A DNA stretch of 50,585 nt from Clostridia bacterium (GCA_017467165.1 JAFTST010000022.1:1-50585); one strand, 5' to 3'. Counted from the stretch's first letter, positions 34,663 to 42,599 are shown. Translations and numbers: made by a program. The notes: a model not told the origin generated them from the letters alone.

Positions 34663-36366
34663 ATGAAGAAAATTATAGTTTTGCTTCTGCTGCTTGCATT
34701 GACTCTGTCAGCTCTCAGCTCCTGCGACCTTCTGCCACCCGGCATATTTGATACGCAGGGCGACGTCAATAACGGCGGAAGCACCGATGGCGAAAATAAC
34801 GGTGGAATCGGCGACGGTGGAAATAACGACGGCGAAAATAACGGTGGAATCGGCGACGGCGAAAATAGCGGTGGAAACACTAACGGCGGCAACACCGATG
34901 GTGGAAACGCAGGCGACGGCTCCTGTAAGACCAAGACTGACCACACCGACTCGGACGAAAACGGCAGATGCGACACCTGCTCGGCTGACGTGGTTATCAC
35001 GCTTGATTTCTACGCGGTCAACGATTTACACGGCAAGGTTTTCGACACCGACAAGCAGGTTGGCGTGGACGAGCTCACCACCTACCTTAAGGGCGCGGCA
35101 GGACGCGACGAGCAGTATATTTTTCTCTCCTCGGGCGATATGTGGCAGGGAAGCGCCGAGTCAAATATCACCAAGGGACAGATAGTTACCGATTGGATGA
35201 GCGCGCTCGGCTTCGTTTCGATGACGCTCGGTAACCACGAGTACGATTGGGGCTCTCAGTATATCAGGGAGAACGCCGAAATTGCTGACTTTCCCCTGCT
35301 CGCTATAAACGTCTATGACATATCGACCAACAAGCGGGTTGACTACTGTCAGCCATCCGTCGTTGTAGATAGAGGCGAGCTGAAGATAGGAATAATCGGA
35401 GCTATCGGCGACGTCTATTCCTCTATCTCCTCGGACAAGGTATCCGACGTCTATTTCAAGACCGGCTCGGAGCTTACCGCTCTTGTCAAGGCTGAGTCCG
35501 AAAGACTCAGGGCTCTTGGCTGTGACTTTATCGTCTATTCTATCCACGACGGATATGACAAGAACTCCTCTTCGGTAGGCTCTATCAGCGCGCTTGAGCT
35601 TTCCGCATACTACGACACCTCGCTCTCGAGAGAGGGCTACGTTGATCTCGTTTTCGAGGGACACACTCACAAGAGCTACGTCCTCTACGATAACTACGGT
35701 GTCTATCACCTCCAGAACGGCGGCGAAAATGCGGGAATATCTCACATCGAGCTTGATATTAACTTCGTCACGGACTCCTTCAAGGTCAATCTGGGCGAGA
35801 TAGTTTCCTCCTCCACCTACGCGGGCTATGCGTCCGACCCGATAGTTTCCGAGCTTGAGGAAAAATATAAGGACATAATCGGAGGCGCGTTTGACGTCCT
35901 TGGCTACAATTCTGCTCAGCGAAACAGCGAATTTATAGAGGAGCTCGTAGCGAAGCTGTATTATCAGGCTGGCGTCGAGAGATGGGGCGACGAGTACGAT
36001 ATAGTCCTAGGCGGAGGCTTCCTTCGCTGTCGCAGCCCCTACTATTTATATAAGGGAGAGGTTACATATTCCGATTTGATGGCGGTTATGCCCTTTGACA
36101 ACGAGATAGTGCTGTGCTCCATCAAGGGCTCTGACCTTAAGTCAAAGTTCTTTGAAACCTCGAATGACGATTATCATATCTACTACGAGAGCTACGGCGC
36201 GACAGTGAAGGGCAACATAGACCCGAACAAGACCTACTACATCATAGTAGACAGCTACACCTCGCAGTACGCCTATAATAACCTCACCGTTGTTGAGGTT
36301 TTTGACAAGGTGACCTTCGCGAGAGATCTTTTGGCGGGGTATATCAAGTCCGGCGGTCTGGAATAG
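34663..36366 (+). CDS. Surface 5'-nucleotidase/metallophosphatase lipoprotein
   Basis: A 567-residue lipoprotein (ALSSC, Cys21). A low-complexity Gly/Asn/Asp linker (about 34-85) is followed by DHTDSDENGRCDTC, related to the Cys module of the preceding gene. The UshA-type calcineurin-like domain has NDLHGKVFDT, SSGDMWQG, TLGNHEYDWG and GHTHKSY (metal ligands). The C-terminal 5'-nucleotidase domain has VLGGGFLR and a MAVMPFDNEIVL stretch. It should hydrolyse nucleotides or related phosphoesters outside the cell. The linker holds it away from the membrane. It is followed at once by the 104-bp repeat array. Confidence 0.9.
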   Translation: MKKIIVLLLLLALTLSALSSCDLLPPGIFDTQGDVNNGGSTDGENNGGIGDGGNNDGENNGGIGDGENSGGNTNGGNTDGGNAGDGSCKTKTDHTDSDENGRCDTCSADVVITLDFYAVNDLHGKVFDTDKQVGVDELTTYLKGAAGRDEQYIFLSSGDMWQGSAESNITKGQIVTDWMSALGFVSMTLGNHEYDWGSQYIRENAEIADFPLLAINVYDISTNKRVDYCQPSVVVDRGELKIGIIGAIGDVYSSISSDKVSDVYFKTGSELTALVKAESERLRALGCDFIVYSIHDGYDKNSSSVGSISALELSAYYDTSLSREGYVDLVFEGHTHKSYVLYDNYGVYHLQNGGENAGISHIELDINFVTDSFKVNLGEIVSSSTYAGYASDPIVSELEEKYKDIIGGAFDVLGYNSAQRNSEFIEELVAKLYYQAGVERWGDEYDIVLGGGFLRCRSPYYLYKGEVTYSDLMAVMPFDNEIVLCSIKGSDLKSKFFETSNDDYHIYYESYGATVKGNIDPNKTYYIIVDSYTSQYAYNNLTVVEVFDKVTFARDLLAGYIKSGGLE

Positions 36367-36368
36367 TC

Positions 36369-36910
36369 GGTCTTAGGTATTTTGGTGTAAATCTCCGTTT
36401 GCTCCCACTCGACGTAGGTTTCTACGCCTTCGGGTCGCAAGCGAAAATTTCCCCTCAAAATCCCGTTGACCGGCGGCCTTAGGCGGTTTGGTACAAATCT
36501 TCGTTTCCTCGCTTGGCGTAGGTTTCTACGCCTTCGGGTCGCAAGCGAAAATTTCCCCTCAAAATCCCGTCGACCGATGGTCTTAGGTGCTTTGGTACAA
36601 ATCTTCGTTTCCTCGCTTGGCGTAGGCTTCTACGCCTTCGGGTCGCAAGCGAATATTTCCCCTCAAAATCCCGTTGACCGGCGGCCTTAGGTGCTTTGGT
36701 ACAAATCTTCGTTTCCTCGCTTGACGTAGGTTTCTACGCCTTCGGGTCGCAAGCGAAAATTTCCCCTCAAAATTCCGTTGAGCGTTGGTCTTAGGTGGTT
36801 TAGTGTAGGTTTCCGTTTCCTCGCTTGGCGTAGGTTTCTACGTCGGCGTTCGTCAGCCAAAAATTTCCCCTCAAAATCCCGTTGACCGCTGGTCTTAGGT
36901 GTTTTTGGAC
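36369..36910 (+). repeat. Tandem array of five 104-bp structured repeats
   Basis: Units start at 36369, 36475, 36579, 36683 and 36787, with a partial sixth from 36891: one spacing of 106 and four of exactly 104 bp. Each unit runs GGTCTTAGGTGCTTTGGTAC, then CGCTTG-GCGTAG-GTTT-CTACGC-CTTCGGG-TCG-CAAGCG, then TTTCCCCTCAAAATCCCGTTGACC. The centre can fold as an outer stem CGCTTG/CAAGCG enclosing hairpins GCGTAG/CTACGC and CC-UUCG-GG. 104 is not a multiple of three and no long frame is shared, so it is non-coding. It fills the gap between two convergent genes. Confidence 0.9.
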
Positions 36911-36923
36911 AAGATAAAAAATC

Positions 36924-36952
36924 AAGGAGAGGCAGAAATGCCTCTCCTTTTT
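36924..36952. terminator. Terminator after the repeat array
   Basis: A perfect 11-bp stem AAGGAGAGGCA (36924-36934)/TGCCTCTCCTT (36939-36949), GAAA tetraloop, then TT. It can serve both directions. Confidence 0.8.
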
Positions 36953-36990
36953 GGTTGGTTGAACCTACTTGATGCGGTTTTAAAATAGTA

Positions 36991-38697
36991 CTATTCGCTC
37001 CTTCTGTAGAAGCTGTTGCCGCCGATGAATTCGCGGACGATGCTTGTCGGGGGGATTTCGTCGTCGACGTCCGCCTCTCTGACGTAGTTGAGCACCTTAA
37101 CCATAGCTCTGACGTCGTCGTAGCACTCATCGGACGGCTCGATGGCGGTGAGGAGCGGGAAAATATGCTTTTTCAGCACGGCGAGCTCGTAGAGCGTAGA
37201 GCTGTTGAAGATAACGTCGGCGTTTTCCTGATAGGGGAAAATCCACCTTTCCTCGCCACGCCTTACCGAATCCCACATAGATAGCGTGCGCTGTACCGAG
37301 GCACCCCTGGTTTCATAGTCGCGCACCGTGCGGCGAAGAAGGCGCAGGTAGCTCGTCGGGATTCGGTAGTGGTCGTCGAGATTGAGAGGGAGAAGGGGGC
37401 TGACGTACACTCTGAATATCAGCGAAGGGTCAAGTCCCTCGGGCAGAAGCACAGGATTAAGACCGTGCAGTCCCTCTACTATGATAACCGTGTTTTCAGA
37501 CAGACGCAGCCTGTGTCCCTGCCACTCCCGGCGGGCTGTCTTGAAGTTGAAGGTCGGAAGCTCAACCTCCTCGCCCCTGAGCAGCGACTTGAGCTGCTCC
37601 GAGAAAAGCTCGGTGTCAATGGTATTGATATGCTCAAGGTCGAGCTTTCCGTCCGGCCCCGGGGCAATCTTATCCCTGTCTATATAATAGTCGTCGAGGC
37701 TCATCAGTATTGGCGCCTTTCCGTGCACCCTGAGCTGTGTGGCGAGGCGGTTAGCCGAGGTGGTCTTTCCCGAGGAGCTGGGGCCTGCGAGCATTACCGC
37801 TCTGGCGCCTCTGTCGCATATCATATCGGCTATTCTTGAAAAGCTGCGCTCGTGTAGCGCCTCGTTGACCCTTATCAGCTCGCGCACCTCTCCCGTTTTG
37901 ACAAGCTTGTTGAGGTCGGCGACGGTTTCGCACTGCATAAGCTCGCCCCACCTCTTTCCCTCGGCGTGCACCGAGAAGAAGTTTGGCATCTCGCGATAGC
38001 TTGCCACTCTGTCGGGATTTTTGACGTCGGGCATAACCAGAATTATACCCTCGTCGCTGCGCAGGATTTCGTAGGAGCGAAGAAATGAGGTGTCGGGCAT
38101 CATCTCGCCGTAGAAGTAGTCGGAGTAATCGCCGTTTTCATATATATTGAAATGGGGGAGACTCCTGTATTCGAGCAGCTCCGCCTTATCGGTGAGCCCC
38201 TGTGCGCGATAATACCTGATAGCCTCGTCGGTCGGTATCCTGCGGCGCTTCAGAGGTATAGCCTCACAGACTATTTTTTCAACCTCGCGTCTGAGAAGCT
38301 CCACGTCGAGCTCACAGCCTGTAACCTTGACGTAGTACGCAGGGCCGACTGTGAAGCTCATTTTAGCCTTCGCCTCGGGCCACAGACGCCTGATAGCCAG
38401 GAAAATGATGAACTGCGAGGTCCTCATATACACGTCGCGTCCCACGGGCTCGGAGTATCTGATAAGGCGAACAACGCCTCCCGACGCCGCCATAGCCTTT
38501 CTCACCGACTCGCGCTCGCTCGATGCGTCCTTTTCTCTCAGGGGAATATAGTTCAGGGTGAATATTCTTCCCGCTATCTTCGCGCAGATGGGGTCTGTCC
38601 TGAGCGAGCCCGAGAACATTCCGAGCTCCCTCGCTATATCATACAGCGACGCTCCCGCGCGCGGTGTGGTTTCAATTCCGTCAATTATAAGCTTCAT
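36991..38697 (-). CDS. TGS-domain uridine kinase-like protein
   Basis: A 568-residue protein. ATG 38697 is chosen because AAGGAG lies 5 bases upstream and the conserved TGS domain (MKLIIDG...) begins there. The order is TGS (about 1-60), a threonyl-tRNA synthetase-like second domain (about 65-200), and a uridine kinase/phosphoribulokinase domain from about 300 with Walker A AGPSSSGKTT, SLDDYYIDRD and IVEGLHGLNP. Proteins of this architecture are widespread in Clostridia and annotated as nucleoside kinases; the synthetase-like part lacks the aminoacylation core. It lies behind a leader with alternative hairpins. Confidence 0.87.
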   Translation of the reverse strand: MKLIIDGIETTPRAGASLYDIARELGMFSGSLRTDPICAKIAGRIFTLNYIPLREKDASSERESVRKAMAASGGVVRLIRYSEPVGRDVYMRTSQFIIFLAIRRLWPEAKAKMSFTVGPAYYVKVTGCELDVELLRREVEKIVCEAIPLKRRRIPTDEAIRYYRAQGLTDKAELLEYRSLPHFNIYENGDYSDYFYGEMMPDTSFLRSYEILRSDEGIILVMPDVKNPDRVASYREMPNFFSVHAEGKRWGELMQCETVADLNKLVKTGEVRELIRVNEALHERSFSRIADMICDRGARAVMLAGPSSSGKTTSANRLATQLRVHGKAPILMSLDDYYIDRDKIAPGPDGKLDLEHINTIDTELFSEQLKSLLRGEEVELPTFNFKTARREWQGHRLRLSENTVIIVEGLHGLNPVLLPEGLDPSLIFRVYVSPLLPLNLDDHYRIPTSYLRLLRRTVRDYETRGASVQRTLSMWDSVRRGEERWIFPYQENADVIFNSSTLYELAVLKKHIFPLLTAIEPSDECYDDVRAMVKVLNYVREADVDDEIPPTSIVREFIGGNSFYRRSE

Positions 38698-38715
38698 ATT
38701 TTCTCCTTGATTTCC

Positions 38716-38776
38716 GGCGGGAAAAGAAAAACGGTCGACTCCCGCCATTGAGGTAGTCAACCATTTGGGGTGGTTG
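38716..38776 (-). promoter_or_regulatory. Attenuator-like leader of the uridine kinase gene
   Basis: Read on the minus strand, four segments form exclusive pairings. CAACCA pairs with TGGTTG (38776-38771 with 38763-38758). GGTTGACT pairs with AGTCGACC (38762-38755 with 38740-38733), followed by GTTTTTCTTTT as an intrinsic terminator. GGCGGGA pairs with TCCCGCC (38746-38740 with 38722-38716), ending next to the ribosome binding site. No known riboswitch or PyrR site is recognised. Confidence 0.5.
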
Positions 38777-38831
38777 GTAGAAACGCCCGTCCGTATCACA
38801 GGCATATACCTATACAATTCTCTTTTTGTGT

Positions 38832-38860
38832 ATTTTAACATAAATACAGAATTATGTCAA
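38832..38860 (-). promoter_or_regulatory. Promoter of the uridine kinase gene
   Basis: On the minus strand: TTGACA (38860-38855), 17-bp spacer, TAAAAT (38837-38832). This gives a leader of about 128 bases. Confidence 0.75.
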
Positions 38861-38940
38861 TACTATATTGTTATTCTTGTATGAAATACGCCGGTGGGAA
38901 CCCTCCCAAAAAAATTTTTTAGAATTATTCAAAAAAACTA

Positions 38941-38969
38941 TTGACAAGGAATACTATGCAATGTATAAT
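38941..38969 (+). promoter_or_regulatory. Consensus promoter of the PadR operon
   Basis: TTGACA (38941-38946), 17-bp spacer, TATAAT (38964-38969). CAATGTATAATATTG (38959-38973) overlaps the -10 as an imperfect palindrome and could be a PadR operator. Confidence 0.8.
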
Positions 38970-39017
38970 ATTGTGTGAAAGAGGGTATTACCAAATTCAG
39001 AAGGAAAGGAGCACGAA

Positions 39018-39335
39018 ATGGATGCACAGTTAAAGAAGGGACTTATCGAAATATGCGTGCTCTGCTCTATAGAGAAAGAGGAGAGCTACGGATATAAGAT
39101 AATATCCGACCTTGCCCCCTATATCGAGGTGTCCGAGTCGACGCTGTACCCGATACTGCGCAGGCTGGAGTCCTCGGGCGCCGTCACTACTCACACCGAG
39201 GAATACAACGGCAGACTGAGAAAATACTTCAAGATAACCCCGATGGGAAGGCGGAAAATTTCGGAATTTAAAGTAACGCTTAGAGAAATTGAAAAAATAG
39301 GCAGGTTTATCAACCGCCACGGTGAAAGGATGTGA
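39018..39335 (+). CDS. PadR family transcriptional regulator
   Basis: A 105-residue winged-helix regulator. The N-terminal LKKGLIEICVLCSIEKEESYGY and the recognition region VSESTLYPILRRLESSGAVTT are diagnostic of PadR (subfamily s2-type, short C-terminus). AAGGAG precedes the ATG. It is followed within 5 bp by the HAAS-domain gene and then DUF4097, the standard three-gene module in Firmicutes in which PadR represses its own operon. Confidence 0.94.
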   Translation: MDAQLKKGLIEICVLCSIEKEESYGYKIISDLAPYIEVSESTLYPILRRLESSGAVTTHTEEYNGRLRKYFKITPMGRRKISEFKVTLREIEKIGRFINRHGERM

Positions 39336-39339
39336 CCTT

Positions 39340-39942
39340 ATGACATACAAGGAATGGGAATGGGAATTGAAGCAGCTGCTTCGCGGCTTGCCGATAGAGG
39401 AGTTTGACGACGCTATCGGATATTACAGAGAGCTATATAACGACAAGACCGACGCGGGATATACCGAGCGCGAGATTTTGATTGAGTTCGGCACACCCGA
39501 GGAGTGCGCGGCGAGAATACTTAACGAAAGGGGAGGCTCGTCAAGAGTCGCTACCGCCTGGAATACGGTCAGCTCGAAGGCGAAGGGCGTGGCGAAAAAG
39601 GCCAGGAGCTCCTCCGCGCTTATGGGCTGGCTCAAGGCGGGACTCTATATATTCGTCGTCTTTCCGCTGACGCTCGTATGGTTTTCACTGCTGGTGTCCT
39701 TCGGGGCGGTTTGGGTATCTGGCGTCGGATGCGCGATTGGCGGCGCTCTGGTTGCCGTCGTGGGAATTATACAAATGATTGCCGTATCGGGCTTCGCCTC
39801 GAGTCTCGCAGTTGTCGGTGGCGGCGTCGCCGTGGCTGGAATAGGACTTCTGCTTATCCCACTTGGTTTTTATCTGATGAAATGGACTGCAAGGCTTGGC
39901 GCGCTTGGCTTCAGAGCGCTCGGCGGCAGAAAGGAGAAATAA
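39340..39942 (+). CDS. HAAS domain (DUF1700-type) membrane protein
   Basis: A 200-residue protein. The N-terminal HAAS signalling domain (1-65) has YKEWEWELKQLLRGLP, DAIGYYRELYNDK and LIEFGTPEECAARIL. Four hydrophobic segments follow from about residue 95 to 190. ATG 39340 is chosen with AAAGGA 9 bases upstream. In this module the HAAS protein is thought to work with the PadR repressor and the DUF4097 protein in envelope-stress sensing. Confidence 0.88.
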   Translation: MTYKEWEWELKQLLRGLPIEEFDDAIGYYRELYNDKTDAGYTEREILIEFGTPEECAARILNERGGSSRVATAWNTVSSKAKGVAKKARSSSALMGWLKAGLYIFVVFPLTLVWFSLLVSFGAVWVSGVGCAIGGALVAVVGIIQMIAVSGFASSLAVVGGGVAVAGIGLLLIPLGFYLMKWTARLGALGFRALGGRKEK

Positions 39943-40893
39943 ATGAGTAAATTTTTGAAAAAATGCCTGTTAGCAGGCGTGATACTGTTGCTTGTCGGCG
40001 GACTTGTATTCCTTGTTTCCTTCGCCTCGACAGGCTTTGATATAAGGAAAATGTCGGGAAGCGTCATTACTGAGGGAAAATATACCGAGCTTGGCAAGTC
40101 CGACAGCATAGTGCTCAATATACAGGACAGCGACCTCACGGTGCGCTTCTATGACGGCGAGAAAATAACAGTCGACTATATGAATGAGTCTACCGAGCGC
40201 GGCAAGCTCAAGTCCGAGGTGACGGTAACCGAGGAAAACGGCAGTCTTGTCATCAGGGAGAAAACGAGCTGGGTTATGCTCAGCATCTTCGACTTCACAA
40301 GTACCAGGATAACGGTATCTATCCCGAAGGGTAGAGCGGTATCGATTGATTCAAATACAGATAACGGCGACGTCGTTATCCAATCCGCAGAGGGCGCGAG
40401 CCTCTTGTCGCTCTCGGTAGAGACCGACAACGGCGATATTGATACCCGCGGCGAGCTCTCAGTCTTGGGTAAGCTCGAGCTTGAAACGGATAACGGTGAC
40501 GTGAGCCTTGACTTTGTCAGAGCCTCCTCGCTTAAAGTAGTCACGGATAACGGTGAGATAGATCTCCGCGGCGGACAAATCGCGAGCGACGCTCGCATAG
40601 AAACAGACAACGGCGATATTGATATAGAGGGCAGACTCGTGGCAGAGTCCTTCTCGGTTGAAACCGATAACGGTGATATTGGTGGAGATGAGGGCGTTGT
40701 CGATGCGAGAAGAATAACCGTAGAGTCGGATAACGGCGACGTGGAAATGAGGCTTGCAGCCGACAGAGCGGCATATACAGTCACGGTGAAAACAAGCACA
40801 GGTATGAGAAACATCGAAAACGGCGGCTCGGGTGACAGAGCGCTCAATATCAGAACCTCCAACGGCGATATAGAAATATCATTCGCCAATTAA
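39943..40893 (+). CDS. DUF4097 beta-strand repeat protein
   Basis: A 316-residue protein with one N-terminal membrane helix (about 8-29) and a long extracellular right-handed beta-helix-like domain. The motif TDNGDI or a close variant recurs about nine times (about residues 138-310) at spacings of roughly 18-22 residues, one per coil. AAGGAG lies 6 bases before the ATG, which directly follows the HAAS stop. Third gene of the PadR module. Probably adhesin-like or sensory; no catalytic residues. Confidence 0.9.
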   Translation: MSKFLKKCLLAGVILLLVGGLVFLVSFASTGFDIRKMSGSVITEGKYTELGKSDSIVLNIQDSDLTVRFYDGEKITVDYMNESTERGKLKSEVTVTEENGSLVIREKTSWVMLSIFDFTSTRITVSIPKGRAVSIDSNTDNGDVVIQSAEGASLLSLSVETDNGDIDTRGELSVLGKLELETDNGDVSLDFVRASSLKVVTDNGEIDLRGGQIASDARIETDNGDIDIEGRLVAESFSVETDNGDIGGDEGVVDARRITVESDNGDVEMRLAADRAAYTVTVKTSTGMRNIENGGSGDRALNIRTSNGDIEISFAN

Positions 40894-40933
40894 GCCACGG
40901 GAAAGATCGGAAAATATAAGAAAACAAAGATTT

Positions 40934-40950
40934 TCTACCGTCACGGTAGA
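40934..40950. promoter_or_regulatory. 17-bp palindrome before the EamA gene
   Basis: TCTACCGT-C-ACGGTAGA, eight perfect base pairs around one base, ends 20 bp before the ATG at 40971. There is no T tract, so it is not a terminator. It may be an operator or an RNA hairpin affecting translation. Confidence 0.45.
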
Positions 40951-40970
40951 CACTTATTGAACCTTTGAAA

Positions 40971-41849
40971 ATGAGAAAGCACTCGGGAATTAAACTAACT
41001 TCTTCAATGATAATTTTCGGTACGGTGGGGATATTCGTTGTGAATATTCCCTTGCCGTCAGCCGTTATCGCTATGATACGCGGCGCTGTGGGGGCTGTAT
41101 TCCTTTTTTTAGCCGCCCTCCTTCTTCGCAGACCGCCCGATATGAAGGCTATAAGTAGAGATTTCGCTCCGCTCGCCATCTCGGGAATGTTTATAGGCTT
41201 CAACTGGGCTCTGCTCTTCGAATCCTATAAGTACACCTCGGTCGCGGTATCTACCTTAGTATATTATCTCGCGCCCGCTATCGTGATGCTACTGTCGGTA
41301 TTTCTCCTGGGTGAGAGATTGACTCTCGGGCGAGGAATCGCGATTTCGGTAGCGCTCGTCGGTATGCTGCTCGTCAGCGGAGTTCTCGAGAGCGGTATCG
41401 GACAGACGAGGGAGCTTTTTGGAGTTCTGCTCGCTCTCGGAGCGGCGGTGCTCTATGCCTTCGTCACGGTTATCAACAAAAGGTGGATAAAGTATAGCTC
41501 CGACACGGATATGACACAGATTCAGCTTATTTTCGCCTCGCTTGCCATAGCTCCCTTCGCTATCTGGGGCGCTTGGGGGAGGGATATAGCTCTTTCCGTG
41601 GTAGAAATACTGCTCCTTGTCACTCTCGGCGTGGTACATACGGGGCTTGCTTATCTGTTATACTTCGGCTCTGTCAAGGGGCTAAAGGGACAGACGGTGG
41701 CAATCCTCAGCTATATCGACCCGATAGTAGCAGTCCTGCTTTCCTTTATAATAGAAAGCAGCTTTGATATAACGGTGCTTATCGGATGCGCGCTTATAGT
41801 CGGCTCTATGCTGGTAGCAGAGCTGATGCCCGGCGCCGGGAAGGAATAG
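40971..41849 (+). CDS. EamA/DMT family transporter
   Basis: A 292-residue protein with ten hydrophobic helices in two homologous halves, typical of drug/metabolite transporters. The end of half one reads SVAVSTLVYYLAPAIVMLLS then LLGERLT; the end of half two GQTVAILSYIDPIVAVLLS. ATG 40971 is preferred to the TTG six bases upstream; neither has a clear Shine-Dalgarno. The substrate is unknown. No distinct terminator is seen: a GC-rich TCGCGG/CCGCGA stem at 41855-41881 has no T tract. Confidence 0.87.
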   Translation: MRKHSGIKLTSSMIIFGTVGIFVVNIPLPSAVIAMIRGAVGAVFLFLAALLLRRPPDMKAISRDFAPLAISGMFIGFNWALLFESYKYTSVAVSTLVYYLAPAIVMLLSVFLLGERLTLGRGIAISVALVGMLLVSGVLESGIGQTRELFGVLLALGAAVLYAFVTVINKRWIKYSSDTDMTQIQLIFASLAIAPFAIWGAWGRDIALSVVEILLLVTLGVVHTGLAYLLYFGSVKGLKGQTVAILSYIDPIVAVLLSFIIESSFDITVLIGCALIVGSMLVAELMPGAGKE

Positions 41850-41940
41850 TGACTCGCGGGCGCTCTTTTCGCGTCCGCGACCTGCTTTCTCGGAGGTTTT
41901 CATTCCGGAAAAACTTTTTAAAATTATTTTTCCAAACCTA

Positions 41941-41969
41941 TTGACAAACCAAAAGCTTTCTGCTATAAT
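41941..41969 (+). promoter_or_regulatory. Consensus promoter of tRNA operon
   Basis: TTGACA (41941-41946), 17-bp spacer, TATAAT (41964-41969). Confidence 0.85.
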
Positions 41970-41985
41970 ACCACTTGTTCGGAGT

Positions 41986-42060
41986 GCTGGTGTGGCTCAA
42001 TGGCAGAGCAGCTGATTTGTAATCAGCAGGTTGATGGTTCGACTCCGTTCACCAGCTCCA
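41986..42060 (+). tRNA. tRNA-Thr (anticodon TGT)
   Basis: Acceptor GCTGGTG (41986-41992) pairs with CACCAGC (42050-42056). The anticodon stem GCTGA/TCAGC holds loop TTTGTAA with anticodon TGT (reads ACA). The T arm contains GGTTCGACTCC. The CCA end is encoded (42058-42060). Confidence 0.95.
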
Positions 42061-42067
42061 ATTTTAT

Positions 42068-42152
42068 GGGGGAATTCCCGAGCGGCCAAAGGGGGCAGAC
42101 TGTAAATCTGTTGTCACTGACTTCGCTGGTCCGAATCCAGCTTCCCCCACCA
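42068..42152 (+). tRNA. tRNA-Tyr (anticodon GTA)
   Basis: Acceptor GGGGGAA pairs with TTCCCCC (42142-42148). The anticodon loop CTGTAAA carries GTA. A long variable arm makes it class II, as expected for bacterial tRNA-Tyr. CCA is encoded. It lies 7 bp after tRNA-Thr in the same transcript. Confidence 0.95.
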
Positions 42153-42157
42153 TAATA

Positions 42158-42329
42158 AGAAAACGACCCAAGGCGGTCGTTTTTTTATTATGACGGGGGA
42201 GCTCCAACTTCGGACAAGGTGCATTTGTCGGACAAATGCACGCTGGTTCGCATTTGAGCCGAAGGCTCGGGGAGCTCGCTCACGGGAGCCGAGGCGAAAA
42301 ATCTTCAGCGGAGCTGAATACCCAGCTTC
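42158..42329 (+). repeat. Hairpin-rich tRNA-linked repeat, copy 1
   Basis: A 172-bp unit starting with the tRNA terminator hairpin CGACC/GGTCG plus seven T, then TGCATTTGT-CGG-ACAAATGCA, GAGCC/GGCTC with CTCGG/CCGAG, and TTCAGC-GGA-GCTGAA. It is repeated 189 bp downstream. It contains short pieces like the tRNA-Tyr ends (GGGGGA, CCCAGCTTCC). No coding function. Confidence 0.8.
42160..42187 (+). terminator. Terminator of tRNA operon
   Basis: AAAACGACC (42160-42168) pairs with GGTCGTTTT (42175-42183), followed by further T. A second copy of the same hairpin lies at 42349-42376 within repeat copy 2. Confidence 0.85.
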
Positions 42330-42346
42330 CGCGCTTTCAGGGTCAG

Positions 42347-42518
42347 AGAAAACGACCCTAGGCGGTCGTTTTTTTATTATGACGGGGGAGCTCCAGCGTC
42401 TGACAAGGTGCATTTGTCGGACAAATGCAGGCTGGTTCGCATTTGAGCCGAAGGCTCGGGGAGCTCGCTCACGGGAGCCGAGGCGAAAAATATTCAGCGG
42501 AGCTGAATACCCAGCTTC
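42347..42518 (+). repeat. Hairpin-rich tRNA-linked repeat, copy 2
   Basis: Near-identical to copy 1 (period 189 bp), with a handful of substitutions such as CAACTTCGG to CAGCGTCTG. All four hairpins, including the terminator, are preserved. It ends 80 bp before the radical SAM gene. Confidence 0.8.
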
Positions 42519-42599
42519 ATATACAAGGCTTTCGCCTTGATGAGATACAACGGTTAAGACCAGTGATGCATACCGCCTGTGGTGGTATAGGAGAGGACT

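Noticed and set aside
36369..36910. CRISPR array
   Set aside because: The 104-bp units are contiguous without variable spacers, and no cas genes are present.
38698..38841. N-terminal extension of the uridine kinase to an upstream ATG
   Set aside because: The conserved TGS domain begins at ATG 38697, which has AAGGAG; the upstream part coincides with the structured leader.
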